From assembly GCA_027064945.1 (NCBI GenBank), contig JAMOPB010000493.1:1-24755 (forward strand): 24,755 nt of DNA, given 5' to 3'. Below, in pieces: positions 1-7,774 of this stretch (position 1 is the stretch's first letter; each line of letters begins with the position of its first letter). The notes below the pieces were generated by a model. The model saw only the letters and a list, made by a program, of their open reading frames with translations, searched no databases and was not told the origin of the DNA. The DNA comes from Candidatus Cloacimonadota bacterium. GTDB taxonomy: Bacteria; Cloacimonadota; Cloacimonadia; Cloacimonadales; TCS61. Made by a program: the position numbers and the translations under genes.

Positions 1-14
1 TCCATCGCAACAAT

Positions 15-120
15 GAGATCAGACCGGGATGATATCTAGAAAAAAGTTTTTCTGCATATAGGTTCTGCTAACTGTAACAAGCTATTAGAAAGGTTGTTAT
101 TTTCTATTTGCTAGAAAAAA
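15..120 (+). repeat. Dispersed hairpin repeat, copy 0 (leader of the primase gene)
   Basis: This noncoding stretch matches units of the array at 22884-23322 nearly base for base, in the same orientation. It begins with the linker containing gatcagaccgggatgat (17-33). Three possible hairpins follow: agaaaa/ttttct around 38-53, taacaa (75-80) with ttgtta (94-99) around a 13-nt loop, and ttttcta (100-106) with tagaaaa (112-118) around a 5-nt loop. It lies about 130 bp upstream of the primase-helicase start. Its role is unknown; a regulatory RNA leader, protein-binding iteron or recombination site are all possible. Confidence 0.85.
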
Positions 121-251
121 ATTCATAATCTGATATGAATATAGATATTTTAAGTTAAAATAAAAGCAACTAATGAATCTTTAAAATAAAACCTGGTATA
201 ACCACAATATAGAAATCATTAAAATAATATTTCACAAAGGAGCTTAGAACT
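120..251 (+). other. AT-rich leader of the primase gene
   Basis: This noncoding stretch lies between the repeat copy and the primase start. It holds a perfect 7-bp inverted repeat, attcata (121-127) with tatgaat (134-140), around a 6-nt loop. It ends with a strong ribosome binding site, aaaggag, about 9 bases before the ATG at 252. I see no convincing -35/-10 pair; a tataac at 197-202 has no matching -35 element. Confidence 0.5.
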
Positions 252-3200
252 ATGAATCAACAAATCAATCATTATTTTAACGAACAAGATATCAGAGAAT
301 GGTGGCTGGTTGCGCATAATGAAACATTGGATGAAGGTAAAACAGTTAGAGCAGTTGCTTTTACTCCAAGCGGCACATTCACATTAAAAAAATCTATCCG
401 TTCAATTGATGAGCTTATGAAATTAATAAGAAATGGATATACACAATACGGAGAAGAATATGGAATTTCAGTTTCAGCGGCTGAATTCGAGATAGCTGAA
501 GGACATGCTCCCAGTAGCGAAACTTTTATATCTACCGACACAATTGCTATCGATATTGATGTGTATGCTGAGAACAGTAAAAATAGAGTTAATCTAGCAA
601 ATCTTGAAAAACCGTGGGCTAAATTTATAGCATTAATAGGACATACTTCTATTTACAGCACAATGTCTGCAGCTGGAATCGAAATGCCTACTCCTATAAT
701 GATAGGAGTCACTGGTGGCGGTGTGCAATTAATTTATAAATTTGATTCTGCAATCCGCGCGCAGACAGCAGAAAAAATTTTTCATTTATTAAAAAAACAT
801 GTACCTCAAAAACGTTATAAAACATTTGTGAGAAACCCTTTAGGATCGCTTGCCAAAGTCGATCTTGAATATGATACCACATCTTTTGATAAACAACATG
901 TACAGCGTGTGCTTGGAACATTGAATCCAAAATACAAAACTCTTTCATACATTATAAGAGATTTTGATAAAAAAACAAGTTCTTTATGGATTAAAAACTT
1001 ATTGTTAGAAACCATATCGCAGTTACACGACGATATTACGAAAAACTCACTTTTTAAATATTCTGAATCTATTACACCGATTGTTGCGCAAGCACTAGAT
1101 CAGAATATAAATGAAAAATTTAATGTTAAAACTTTGCTCGAAGAAGCTAAACTTGAAAGCTCATCTCCTATTTATAACCGCAAAGGGTTAACTAATATTG
1201 AAATGGCCATCTTGACACAATTAAACGGTGGCAAAGGTATCGATTTACTATTACGAGACAAAATTGAAATCGTAAAAGAAAACCATAAAATCTGTGCAAT
1301 TAAATGTCCGTTTCATGAAGGAGATGAACATTATTCATTTGCAATTTATAAAAACGGCGATACACCAACTGGTATCGATGTATTTTTGGATTTTCATGAT
1401 CAGCAAAAATATAATTTAATCGAATTTTATGCAAAACTGATGGGTATCAGCAAAGCAGATGCTATTCGCGAGATTGTTGATTTAACAGGAATTAAAATTG
1501 CAAAGGCGGAGAAAAAAGAATTAAAACACCTTGAAGCAAGAGAGGAAAGCACACAGTTAATTGACAAAGTGGATACAGAAAATTATATTTATTACAGAAT
1601 GGCTAATAAACAGAAAAACTGTATTATAAGACACATAAATAGCGGTAAGTCTTATGTTTTCGATGGACTTAAATCTCTCGTAAGACAAGTATTAAAAGAT
1701 CAACTTGAAATCGATGAAGTTAGTCGTGAATTTTTAGATGAGTTTACTGAAATTTTTGAAAGTAAGATTTTAATCGACGGCTTTGAGAATTTTGCACCTG
1801 GTCGCGAACCAGTATTTAAAGAAAACGGTATTTCTTTAATTAATATGTGGGTTCCTACTACTAATTATAAAAAGGCTAAAAAAAGAGCTGATGAATTGCT
1901 CGAAGAACGCGATGGTCGTATGTACACTCTAAGTGAAGCAATTGAAGAAATTAAAGAGAGATGCCCTTATACTAGAGCATTTATTTATCAGATCGTGCAG
2001 TACGGAAGTGTGGAGTGGTTTATAAACTGGCTTGCTATGACTGCTCAATTCAAAATTACACCGACTATACCATTCCATTATGGTAATTACGGTACAGGTA
2101 AAAATTTATTCGTGAATACGGTACTTGAATGGTATTTAAACAGCGAATATGTACATATTGTAGGAAGCGATGAGATAACAAAACAATTTAATGCATTTCT
2201 CCAACAAAGCAGTTTGGTGGTTATTGATGAAAGTAATTTATACGATAGCAAATCTGTTGACACATTAAAAATGCTTTCAGGTAACAGAAAAATCAAAATA
2301 GAGAAAAAAGGTATAGATACTTTTGATGTTGAAAGGCGCTTTAATTTTATGACTTTTAGCAACAGGGAAGTACCTGCTTATATTAATACACAAGAAAGAC
2401 GTTTTACGTTTTTTTATACATCAATACCGTTAACCGCAACTGTAAACATATTAGGCAAGGATATTGATGAATTTACATCTAAAGTTGAAAATGAACTTGA
2501 AACTTTTTACGGTATTTTACTTAATACCGTTACTGAGAAAAAATGGGAAAATATGAATATTAAAGATGGAACATTTTATCGTGTAATGTTTTCAGGCCAC
2601 AGCTTCGGACGCCTTGTATTAACTATTTTAGATAATAGCTGGGATAGCCTTGTTTTACAGCTTACTGAAAACGCAAGTGATGAAGGTACCATGGCTAGCG
2701 TAATGAGTATGGTCGATGAATTAAGAATGATTTTTGAAAAAGAAGGTAAATTGCCGCTCGCGTTAGTTAACCGATATATGGATTCACTTAATTATAAAAA
2801 TAAAAGTTCAGTGGCGGATTTTGTGAGGCAAAATAATCTTAATAAATTTATTCGCACAAAAGTTGGAGCAAAAGGTATTATGATAGAATTGGAAGTTGCT
2901 GAACTTAGAAAATTAATTGAAACGAGAAATGTATTGCTAGATTTATATCAAGAAATGTATCCAGGTATCGAAGGTCTAGAAGATTTAGAAAATGAATGTA
3001 TTACAAATATCGATTGCGTTATTGATTTTATGGATAATCTAGAAAACAGCGAGCCTGTGATTAAAAAAGAGAGTTTTGAATTTGAAAACAAAACAGATGA
3101 GATCATCCCGGGATGCGCACAACAAGAAAAAAATTCTCAAAATAGTAGTCCACCAACAGGCAACATGAAATCACCACCAATGTCACTGATAATTGATAAT

Positions 3201-3314
3201 CAAATATCAACTGCTCAACAGCCACCAATTACCGATTTTAATCCACCACCTATAACGCCTATTATCAGTTCGCCGATCTCAGATACAGCAAGTAGTACGC
3301 AGCCACCAATTTAA
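252..3314 (+). CDS. Replicative primase-helicase (AEP-like primase fused to SF3 helicase)
   Basis: The protein probably primes and unwinds phage DNA at the replication fork. Residues ~95-230 look like an archaeo-eukaryotic primase: the metal motif IAIDIDVY (D101, D103), TGGGVQLIY at 154-162 where the family usually has a histidine (here Q159), and DLEYD...R.LGTLNPK (D204/D208, R219, N225, K227). Residues ~345-415 hold CPFH (352-355) and a DnaG-like arrangement, but the second cysteine pair of a CHC2 zinc finger is absent. Residues ~605-725 form a superfamily 3 ATPase: Walker A GNYGTGKN (611-618), Walker B LVVIDE (655-660) and sensor FMTFSNREVP (699-708). The last ~45 residues are proline-rich with repeated PP motifs and probably disordered. 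The ATG at 252 follows aaaggag. The helicase call is firm; the primase call rests on motifs. Confidence 0.88.
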   Translation: MNQQINHYFNEQDIREWWLVAHNETLDEGKTVRAVAFTPSGTFTLKKSIRSIDELMKLIRNGYTQYGEEYGISVSAAEFEIAEGHAPSSETFISTDTIAIDIDVYAENSKNRVNLANLEKPWAKFIALIGHTSIYSTMSAAGIEMPTPIMIGVTGGGVQLIYKFDSAIRAQTAEKIFHLLKKHVPQKRYKTFVRNPLGSLAKVDLEYDTTSFDKQHVQRVLGTLNPKYKTLSYIIRDFDKKTSSLWIKNLLLETISQLHDDITKNSLFKYSESITPIVAQALDQNINEKFNVKTLLEEAKLESSSPIYNRKGLTNIEMAILTQLNGGKGIDLLLRDKIEIVKENHKICAIKCPFHEGDEHYSFAIYKNGDTPTGIDVFLDFHDQQKYNLIEFYAKLMGISKADAIREIVDLTGIKIAKAEKKELKHLEAREESTQLIDKVDTENYIYYRMANKQKNCIIRHINSGKSYVFDGLKSLVRQVLKDQLEIDEVSREFLDEFTEIFESKILIDGFENFAPGREPVFKENGISLINMWVPTTNYKKAKKRADELLEERDGRMYTLSEAIEEIKERCPYTRAFIYQIVQYGSVEWFINWLAMTAQFKITPTIPFHYGNYGTGKNLFVNTVLEWYLNSEYVHIVGSDEITKQFNAFLQQSSLVVIDESNLYDSKSVDTLKMLSGNRKIKIEKKGIDTFDVERRFNFMTFSNREVPAYINTQERRFTFFYTSIPLTATVNILGKDIDEFTSKVENELETFYGILLNTVTEKKWENMNIKDGTFYRVMFSGHSFGRLVLTILDNSWDSLVLQLTENASDEGTMASVMSMVDELRMIFEKEGKLPLALVNRYMDSLNYKNKSSVADFVRQNNLNKFIRTKVGAKGIMIELEVAELRKLIETRNVLLDLYQEMYPGIEGLEDLENECITNIDCVIDFMDNLENSEPVIKKESFEFENKTDEIIPGCAQQEKNSQNSSPPTGNMKSPPMSLIIDNQISTAQQPPITDFNPPPITPIISSPISDTASSTQPPI

Positions 3315-3330
3315 GGCTCTTTTTTTGAGC
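3315..3330 (+). other. Weak GCTC/GAGC hairpin after the primase gene
   Basis: Directly after the primase stop codon, gctc (3316-3319) can pair with gagc (3327-3330) around seven T residues. The stem is short and no T run follows it, so it is a poor terminator candidate. Read-through into the next gene, 55 bases downstream, is likely. Confidence 0.25.
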
Positions 3331-3369
3331 ACCCCAATTGTTAGAAATTTTAAAAAATAAGGAGAATGA

Positions 3370-3651
3370 ATGAGTCAAATCGAAAAAATAGCAATAGCGT
3401 TTGATGCGCAAGCGCGCGAAATATTAAATAATATTCATCCGGAATTAAGAAATGCAGCTGTTAATATAGCTGTCAAAATGCTAGCTAAAGATCCGATGTA
3501 TAAAAAATATTTTTGTATCAAATGTGATGATATTGAAGTTGAAAATGCGGTAGAGCCTGAGCAACTAGGAAATAGCAATTCACAAAATACAAACAAAGTA
3601 AATACACCTGTAACAGCGCAACCGACCCAAGATTGGTCAGATTGGATATAA
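3370..3651 (+). CDS. Small protein of unknown function (93 aa)
   Basis: I do not recognise this family. Residues ~1-50 are predicted helical and rich in alanine (AIAFDAQAREIL...AAVNIAVKMLAKD), followed by one CIKC pair near residue 49. From about residue 60 the protein is low-complexity and rich in N, T, Q and P, ending in DWSDWI. It has a good ribosome binding site (ggag at 3361-3364) and sits between the primase-helicase and the RpoC-like gene, only 12 bases before the latter, so the two are probably co-translated. A disordered tail ending in a tryptophan motif resembles a protein-docking tail such as those of single-stranded DNA-binding proteins, but that is only an analogy. Confidence 0.7.
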   Translation: MSQIEKIAIAFDAQAREILNNIHPELRNAAVNIAVKMLAKDPMYKKYFCIKCDDIEVENAVEPEQLGNSNSQNTNKVNTPVTAQPTQDWSDWI

Positions 3652-3663
3652 AAAGGAAGTACT

Positions 3664-4956
3664 ATGGCAGATATTGTAAATATAGAAAAATTTATAGCTG
3701 AACATAAATGTCAGCAAGTTACGAATCCAAAGATGTTTGAAATAGGGAAGAATAAAGAACCGGTGCCTACGAAAGATGGGCTCTTTTCTTTTGAAATTTT
3801 CGGCCCGAAGCACACTGAGCTCAGAAATACAAAATGGGCTTATATTAATCTAGGAACAGAAATCATTCACCCTGTTGTGTTAGATATGATGGATAAAATC
3901 AGTGGTGCTTTCAGAAAAATAGTTATGCGCAAAATGAAATACAAATTAGATAAAGGACAATTGGTACCGGATCCTGATCACGGACACTGGGGTGCTTCAT
4001 TTATAAAAGAAATTTTAAATAAAATTGATTGGTCTAAAATATCAAATTACGAGAATAAAAAACAATTGATTAAAAAACTGCAAGAATTGCATCGTAATAA
4101 ATCAATGTATATTAATAAATGGTTGGTTGAGCCTGCAGGGGTTAGAGATTTTAGCGTAAGAGATGGAAGAGTAGTATATGATGAGGTAAACGATTTATAT
4201 AAAGCACTGTTAACTGCAACACGCGAAAAAACTTCAGACAGATATGCAAACTATTTACTGGGAAATCAGGATCTAAATCAAGCAGTTTCACGCGAAACAA
4301 TTATTCAAAAATATGTCAATGATTTACATGATTATTTCATAAATAGATTATCAGGCAAAAGTGGTTTAGTGAGAGGAGCAATGATTAAAAAAAGAACCGA
4401 TTTCGCTGCCAGACTTGTGGCTTCTGCTTTGCCTGAAATTCCGCCTCTTTCAGCAACTATTCCATGGGGTGCTCTTTTAAATCTTTTTGCGCCTTTCGTG
4501 ATACATCAGATAGAAAAAGATTCACAACTTAAAAAACAGCTAACTGGTTCTGATGGTTATGTATCAATTGAAGATTATTCTAATCTTTTTCAATACATAT
4601 TCAGAAACATGAGCACAGTAACACAGGAAAATCCTAGGTTAAAAAATAAATTGATTGAGATTTTAAGAGATCAAATAGAAAAAAATGATTTAAAAGTTGA
4701 AATTAAAAGAGATCCGGCATTCGGAGACGTTAGCCACTGGGTATGTTATCCGATTATCGATACCAGAGACGTGTATAATATTGGATTAAATTCACTATAT
4801 TATAGCCCTATCGGAGGAGATTCGATGGAAAATAGATGTGTTCTATATTATGAAGGCGAACTTAAACTTAATGGTAATCTAATAAAATTTGAAAACAATA
4901 AATGGGGTAGGTTCGGATCGCTAAACATGCATTATCATAAATTTTATAAAAAATGA
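3664..4956 (+). CDS. RNA polymerase beta-prime (RpoC) N-terminal-half-like protein with degenerate active site
   Basis: Landmarks of bacterial RpoC residues ~35-470 appear in order. They are DGLFSFEIFGP (38-48, RpoC DGLFCARIFGP), WAYINLGTEIIHP (59-71, RpoC GHIELASPTAH), WLVEPAG..DF and EVNDLY (RpoC DLNDLY), GKSGLVRG..KKRTDFAARLV (231-252, RpoC GKQGRFRQ..GKRVDYSGRSV), NLFAPFVI (RpoC ELFKPFI) and EIKRDPAFG (RpoC LLNRAPTLH). The zinc-ribbon segment is missing. Where RpoC has NADFDGDQM this protein has YSPIGGDSM (380-388), keeping only the last of three magnesium-binding aspartates. It ends ~40 residues later, so the bridge helix and trigger loop are absent. Split beta-prime genes are known in jumbo phages, but they keep DxDGD. 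It may be a diverged subunit, an inactive scaffold or an exapted regulator. The homology is convincing; the function is not known. Confidence 0.8.
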   Translation: MADIVNIEKFIAEHKCQQVTNPKMFEIGKNKEPVPTKDGLFSFEIFGPKHTELRNTKWAYINLGTEIIHPVVLDMMDKISGAFRKIVMRKMKYKLDKGQLVPDPDHGHWGASFIKEILNKIDWSKISNYENKKQLIKKLQELHRNKSMYINKWLVEPAGVRDFSVRDGRVVYDEVNDLYKALLTATREKTSDRYANYLLGNQDLNQAVSRETIIQKYVNDLHDYFINRLSGKSGLVRGAMIKKRTDFAARLVASALPEIPPLSATIPWGALLNLFAPFVIHQIEKDSQLKKQLTGSDGYVSIEDYSNLFQYIFRNMSTVTQENPRLKNKLIEILRDQIEKNDLKVEIKRDPAFGDVSHWVCYPIIDTRDVYNIGLNSLYYSPIGGDSMENRCVLYYEGELKLNGNLIKFENNKWGRFGSLNMHYHKFYKK

Positions 4957-5040
4957 CATACGCGTGTTTCCGCGGTCCCTAATCAACGTATAAGATGGAT
5001 ATTAAAAAAATGAATATTTTTTGACAAAAGGAATTCAACA

Positions 5041-5883
5041 ATGGCTATAATAAATCCTACACCAACTGATTTTATCAATAATCAAGAAAGAGCATTAGAT
5101 TACCAACAATATAGATCTTCTTCTGACGTTCTGCGTGCAGTTGCAGAGTTTTATAAAGTCTCTGTGTTCAAAGATACAACTGAAGGTGTAATCAATTTTA
5201 TCACTACAGGATTAAAAACTGTTGCTATGGTTGACAGTGATAAAATCAAAATCACTGTTACTGAAGGTGCAGCAGTAATAGATAATCAACCAATCATATT
5301 TCTAAATGATTTTTTATTTGAATACGATAAACCTGCATCTGATACAACATATTATATATATTTAAGTTACAAATATGTTGAAGAATATCCTCCTAACTAT
5401 GCTTTTATAGAAATTTTTACGAGTGAAGCGAATGAAGAGAATTATTTTCTTTTATCACGTGTAGCGTATGATTCAGACAATGATACTGTTACAGTAGATA
5501 TGTCTCCGCGTGATAGTTTAACTAACGATGCGATACAAGAAAGCAACAGTGGCAAATTATTTCCAATATATATTAATAATGATTCTGTGGTTCAAACTGG
5601 TAATTTATATTTTGTAGATACTTCTGCAGGACCGGTGACGCTTACTATAGAAGATGAACCAAACAATAATGATTTAATTGCATTTTATGACGTTAGAGGA
5701 ACATTTAATATTAACCCGTTAACTGTACAAGCACCTACAGGTTATACCGTGCAATTTCAAAATAGTTTAGTGTTTAATAATAAATTTACTTATGCAGTAT
5801 TTCAGATTCTAGATCCAAGTAGCGATACAAACTGGTATAAACTTTATGATGTTGCGGAAGTTTATGACAGTGGAGAATACTGA
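5041..5883 (+). CDS. Virion/tail structural protein with DTSGG beta module (280 aa)
   Basis: This is probably a baseplate or fibre-base protein. The middle (VTEGAAVIDNQPIIFL, ~residues 75-90) resembles the short beta regions of phage baseplate and fibre proteins. Residues ~185-235 (GNLYFVDTSAGPVTLTI then DLIAFYDVRGTFNINPLTV) match the C-terminal module of the 14470-15639 protein (GDYIFADTSGGSFTITL then DTIFINDVKGTFDTNNLDV). That module recurs in phage fibre and baseplate proteins. No signal peptide or membrane segment is seen. The ribosome binding site is aaagga, ~9 bases before the ATG. Its stop codon overlaps the next start by one base (TGATG), indicating coupled translation. Confidence 0.65.
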   Translation: MAIINPTPTDFINNQERALDYQQYRSSSDVLRAVAEFYKVSVFKDTTEGVINFITTGLKTVAMVDSDKIKITVTEGAAVIDNQPIIFLNDFLFEYDKPASDTTYYIYLSYKYVEEYPPNYAFIEIFTSEANEENYFLLSRVAYDSDNDTVTVDMSPRDSLTNDAIQESNSGKLFPIYINNDSVVQTGNLYFVDTSAGPVTLTIEDEPNNNDLIAFYDVRGTFNINPLTVQAPTGYTVQFQNSLVFNNKFTYAVFQILDPSSDTNWYKLYDVAEVYDSGEY

Positions 5884-6260
5884 TGATAATAATCAAAGAT
5901 ATTTACGGAAAAACGCTGGCTGAAGGCGGCGACGATGGTGCAGTTGTTAGCGGCGAGATTAATACCAGAATTATTAATATTATATATGTGCAATATTCAA
6001 AAGGCGATGAAGAAAGTTTAACTTTAACTTTTGATAGTTATAATAGATTGCTAGATGACTATTATCCTATAATGTTTGAAGATAGCGCAGAAACTGTTGC
6101 GCCTATTAGAAAAGTGTTGTCTGAGAGTGGTAAATATAGATTAATAATGACAATGGCTGATAATGAAAATCGTTTACGAGTAAATGCACTTTTATCTAAT
6201 ATTTCAGGTACACCTGGTACTGCAACAATTGTAATTTCACCAGTGTCTCCAACAGTTTAA
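5883..6260 (+). CDS. Small putative virion protein (125 aa), unknown
   Basis: I do not recognise a specific family. The protein is rich in beta-forming residues, starts MIIIKDIYGKTLAEGGDD and ends in a G/T/S/V-rich stretch (GTPGTATIVISPVSPTV) typical of beta-sandwich virion proteins. Its start overlaps the stop of the preceding structural gene by one base, and it is followed after 10 bases by another fibre-like gene. A structural or tail-accessory role is therefore inferred from context only. Confidence 0.55.
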   Translation: MIIIKDIYGKTLAEGGDDGAVVSGEINTRIINIIYVQYSKGDEESLTLTFDSYNRLLDDYYPIMFEDSAETVAPIRKVLSESGKYRLIMTMADNENRLRVNALLSNISGTPGTATIVISPVSPTV

Positions 6261-6270
6261 GGAGTATATT

Positions 6271-7098
6271 ATGCCTTTTTTACCAAGAGATCTGATCATC
6301 CAGTATGCAGGAGGTCTAGGAGGTGGAGGTGGTGGGATAGGATCAGGTTGTACCTTTTCCACTTCCGACCCGGTGCCTGAAAATCATGGAGGTTTAGAAA
6401 GCGGTACAACTATTACAGGTTTATCAGCTTGCGAAGTTTTGCAACAAATTCTTTATCCTTATCAGTATCCAAGTTTTACCGCTTTTTATATGGATTCTCA
6501 AAGTACAACATTAGAAGTTGGAGACAAAGTAGTAGGAGGAACCAGATCATTTAGATGGAATACTTCTAATAGTTCTAATATACAATCAGGGAGCATTGAA
6601 ATTAGAGATTTAACTGGAGGAAATGTTTTAGTAAGTAACCTCGATAATGATGGCCAAGAAAATGTAGATATAGGAAATGATAAAGTATTAACAAGTTCAG
6701 GTTCTTATACTTGGCAAATACGAGGTTTAAACACTAAAAATGAAACTTTTACTCGTAATTATAGTGTTAGATGGTATTATAGAGTTTACTGGGGACCAGC
6801 AACTACTGATACTCTTGATGAAGCTGCAGTAAAAGCGTTAAGCAACAGCCAGTTGAAATCTAGTTTTGCTGGAACCTATAATTTTAACGTAGTAGATGGT
6901 GAAGATTATTATTATATTGTGTATCCAGATAGCTGGGGATCTATTGGGCAAGCTGTTGATTGCGATAACGGATTTGGATGGGATATGAGTGAGGCAGGAA
7001 CTGTTAATATTACAAATGATTATGGAGTTACTACAACTTACAGATTACTAAGAACAACTTATAAACAGACAGCTGATGGCTGTGTTAATATAAGTTAA
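6271..7098 (+). CDS. Phage structural protein carrying the shared ~230-residue C-terminal domain
   Basis: After a short glycine-rich N-terminus (GGLGGGGGGIGSG, residues 14-26) nearly the whole protein is one domain. It runs from DPVPENHGGLESGTTITG through LYPYQYPSFTAF, LEVGDKVVGGTRSF, VRWYYRVYWG, LSNSQLKS.FAGTY, YYYIVYPDSWG and TNDYGVTTTYRLLRTTY. The same domain forms the C-terminal ~230 residues of the 20160-22823 protein, with most of these blocks shared. I recall similar sequences at the ends of phage virion proteins but cannot name a family. The ribosome binding site aaggag lies in a junction (taaggagtat) that recurs before 16271 and 17491. Confidence 0.7.
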   Translation: MPFLPRDLIIQYAGGLGGGGGGIGSGCTFSTSDPVPENHGGLESGTTITGLSACEVLQQILYPYQYPSFTAFYMDSQSTTLEVGDKVVGGTRSFRWNTSNSSNIQSGSIEIRDLTGGNVLVSNLDNDGQENVDIGNDKVLTSSGSYTWQIRGLNTKNETFTRNYSVRWYYRVYWGPATTDTLDEAAVKALSNSQLKSSFAGTYNFNVVDGEDYYYIVYPDSWGSIGQAVDCDNGFGWDMSEAGTVNITNDYGVTTTYRLLRTTYKQTADGCVNIS

Positions 7099-7108
7099 GG
7101 ATTAAAAA

Positions 7109-7733
7109 ATGTTTATATATTAAAAATGATAATCCTGCTGCTTATATATCATATACGAAACTTGAAGAACCAGGAATATATGTTATCGCAATCAATGGCA
7201 ACATGAATCTTACATCAGATCCTACAAAAGATAACGGGGGACAACCTGTTCACTCTTCCATAGAATTGCAGTTTAGACAAGGCCAGTGGTCACAAGCTGT
7301 TGTTTTTACCGTAGGATATGTTGAAGCTGATCGCTGGGTTTTTCAGTTAAAAGCTAATGTATCGAATCACGAAATCTGCAATATGGTTTATCTTGTTTAC
7401 AGCGATACTTATAAAAATGGCAATTTTTTACTTGCCAACGTACTTGAACCATGTACTATAATAAGATCAATTCATACTACTAACTCGATGAACTGGTTAC
7501 CTAGTAATATTTATCGTATTAATTCTATTCCGGCTGGTTTTCAGTATCGAGCTTTTGATATTGAAAGATTCTCACATTACACAAACGATTCATCATTTGA
7601 ATTGAAAGAAGATGGTTTATATGTAAACGGGCAACTAGTTGCCAATAATGGTGGCACTAGGGGTGTGATACTTGATTCCAACACAATAGTAAAAGATAGC
7701 TTTGTGTTAGATTGCGGATTATATGCTAACTAA
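7109..7733 (+). pseudogene. Frameshifted fibre-like gene (about 207 aa if repaired)
   Basis: An ATG at 7109 follows an aagg ribosome binding site at 7097-7100, but its frame stops after four codons (TAT TAA, 7118-7123). Skipping one base there gives a continuous product, MFIYKNDNPAAYISYTK and onward, open to the stop at 7733. Without the shift the first in-frame ATG of the long frame is at 7203 (176 codons) and has no good ribosome binding site. The product is beta-rich (ELKEDGLYVNGQLV near the C-terminus), consistent with a fibre or structural role, but I do not recognise a family. The break may be a real mutation, a sequencing indel or recoding. Confidence 0.6.
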
Positions 7734-7774
7734 CCAATAGCACATTAAACATATTTAATCAAAGGATAATAAAC

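Noticed and set aside
5021..5051. TTGACA (5021-5026) and TATAAT (5046-5051) upstream of and inside the start of the 5041 gene
   Set aside because: The spacer is 19 bases and the -10 match lies inside the coding start, so transcription would begin within the gene; it is probably chance in AT-rich DNA.
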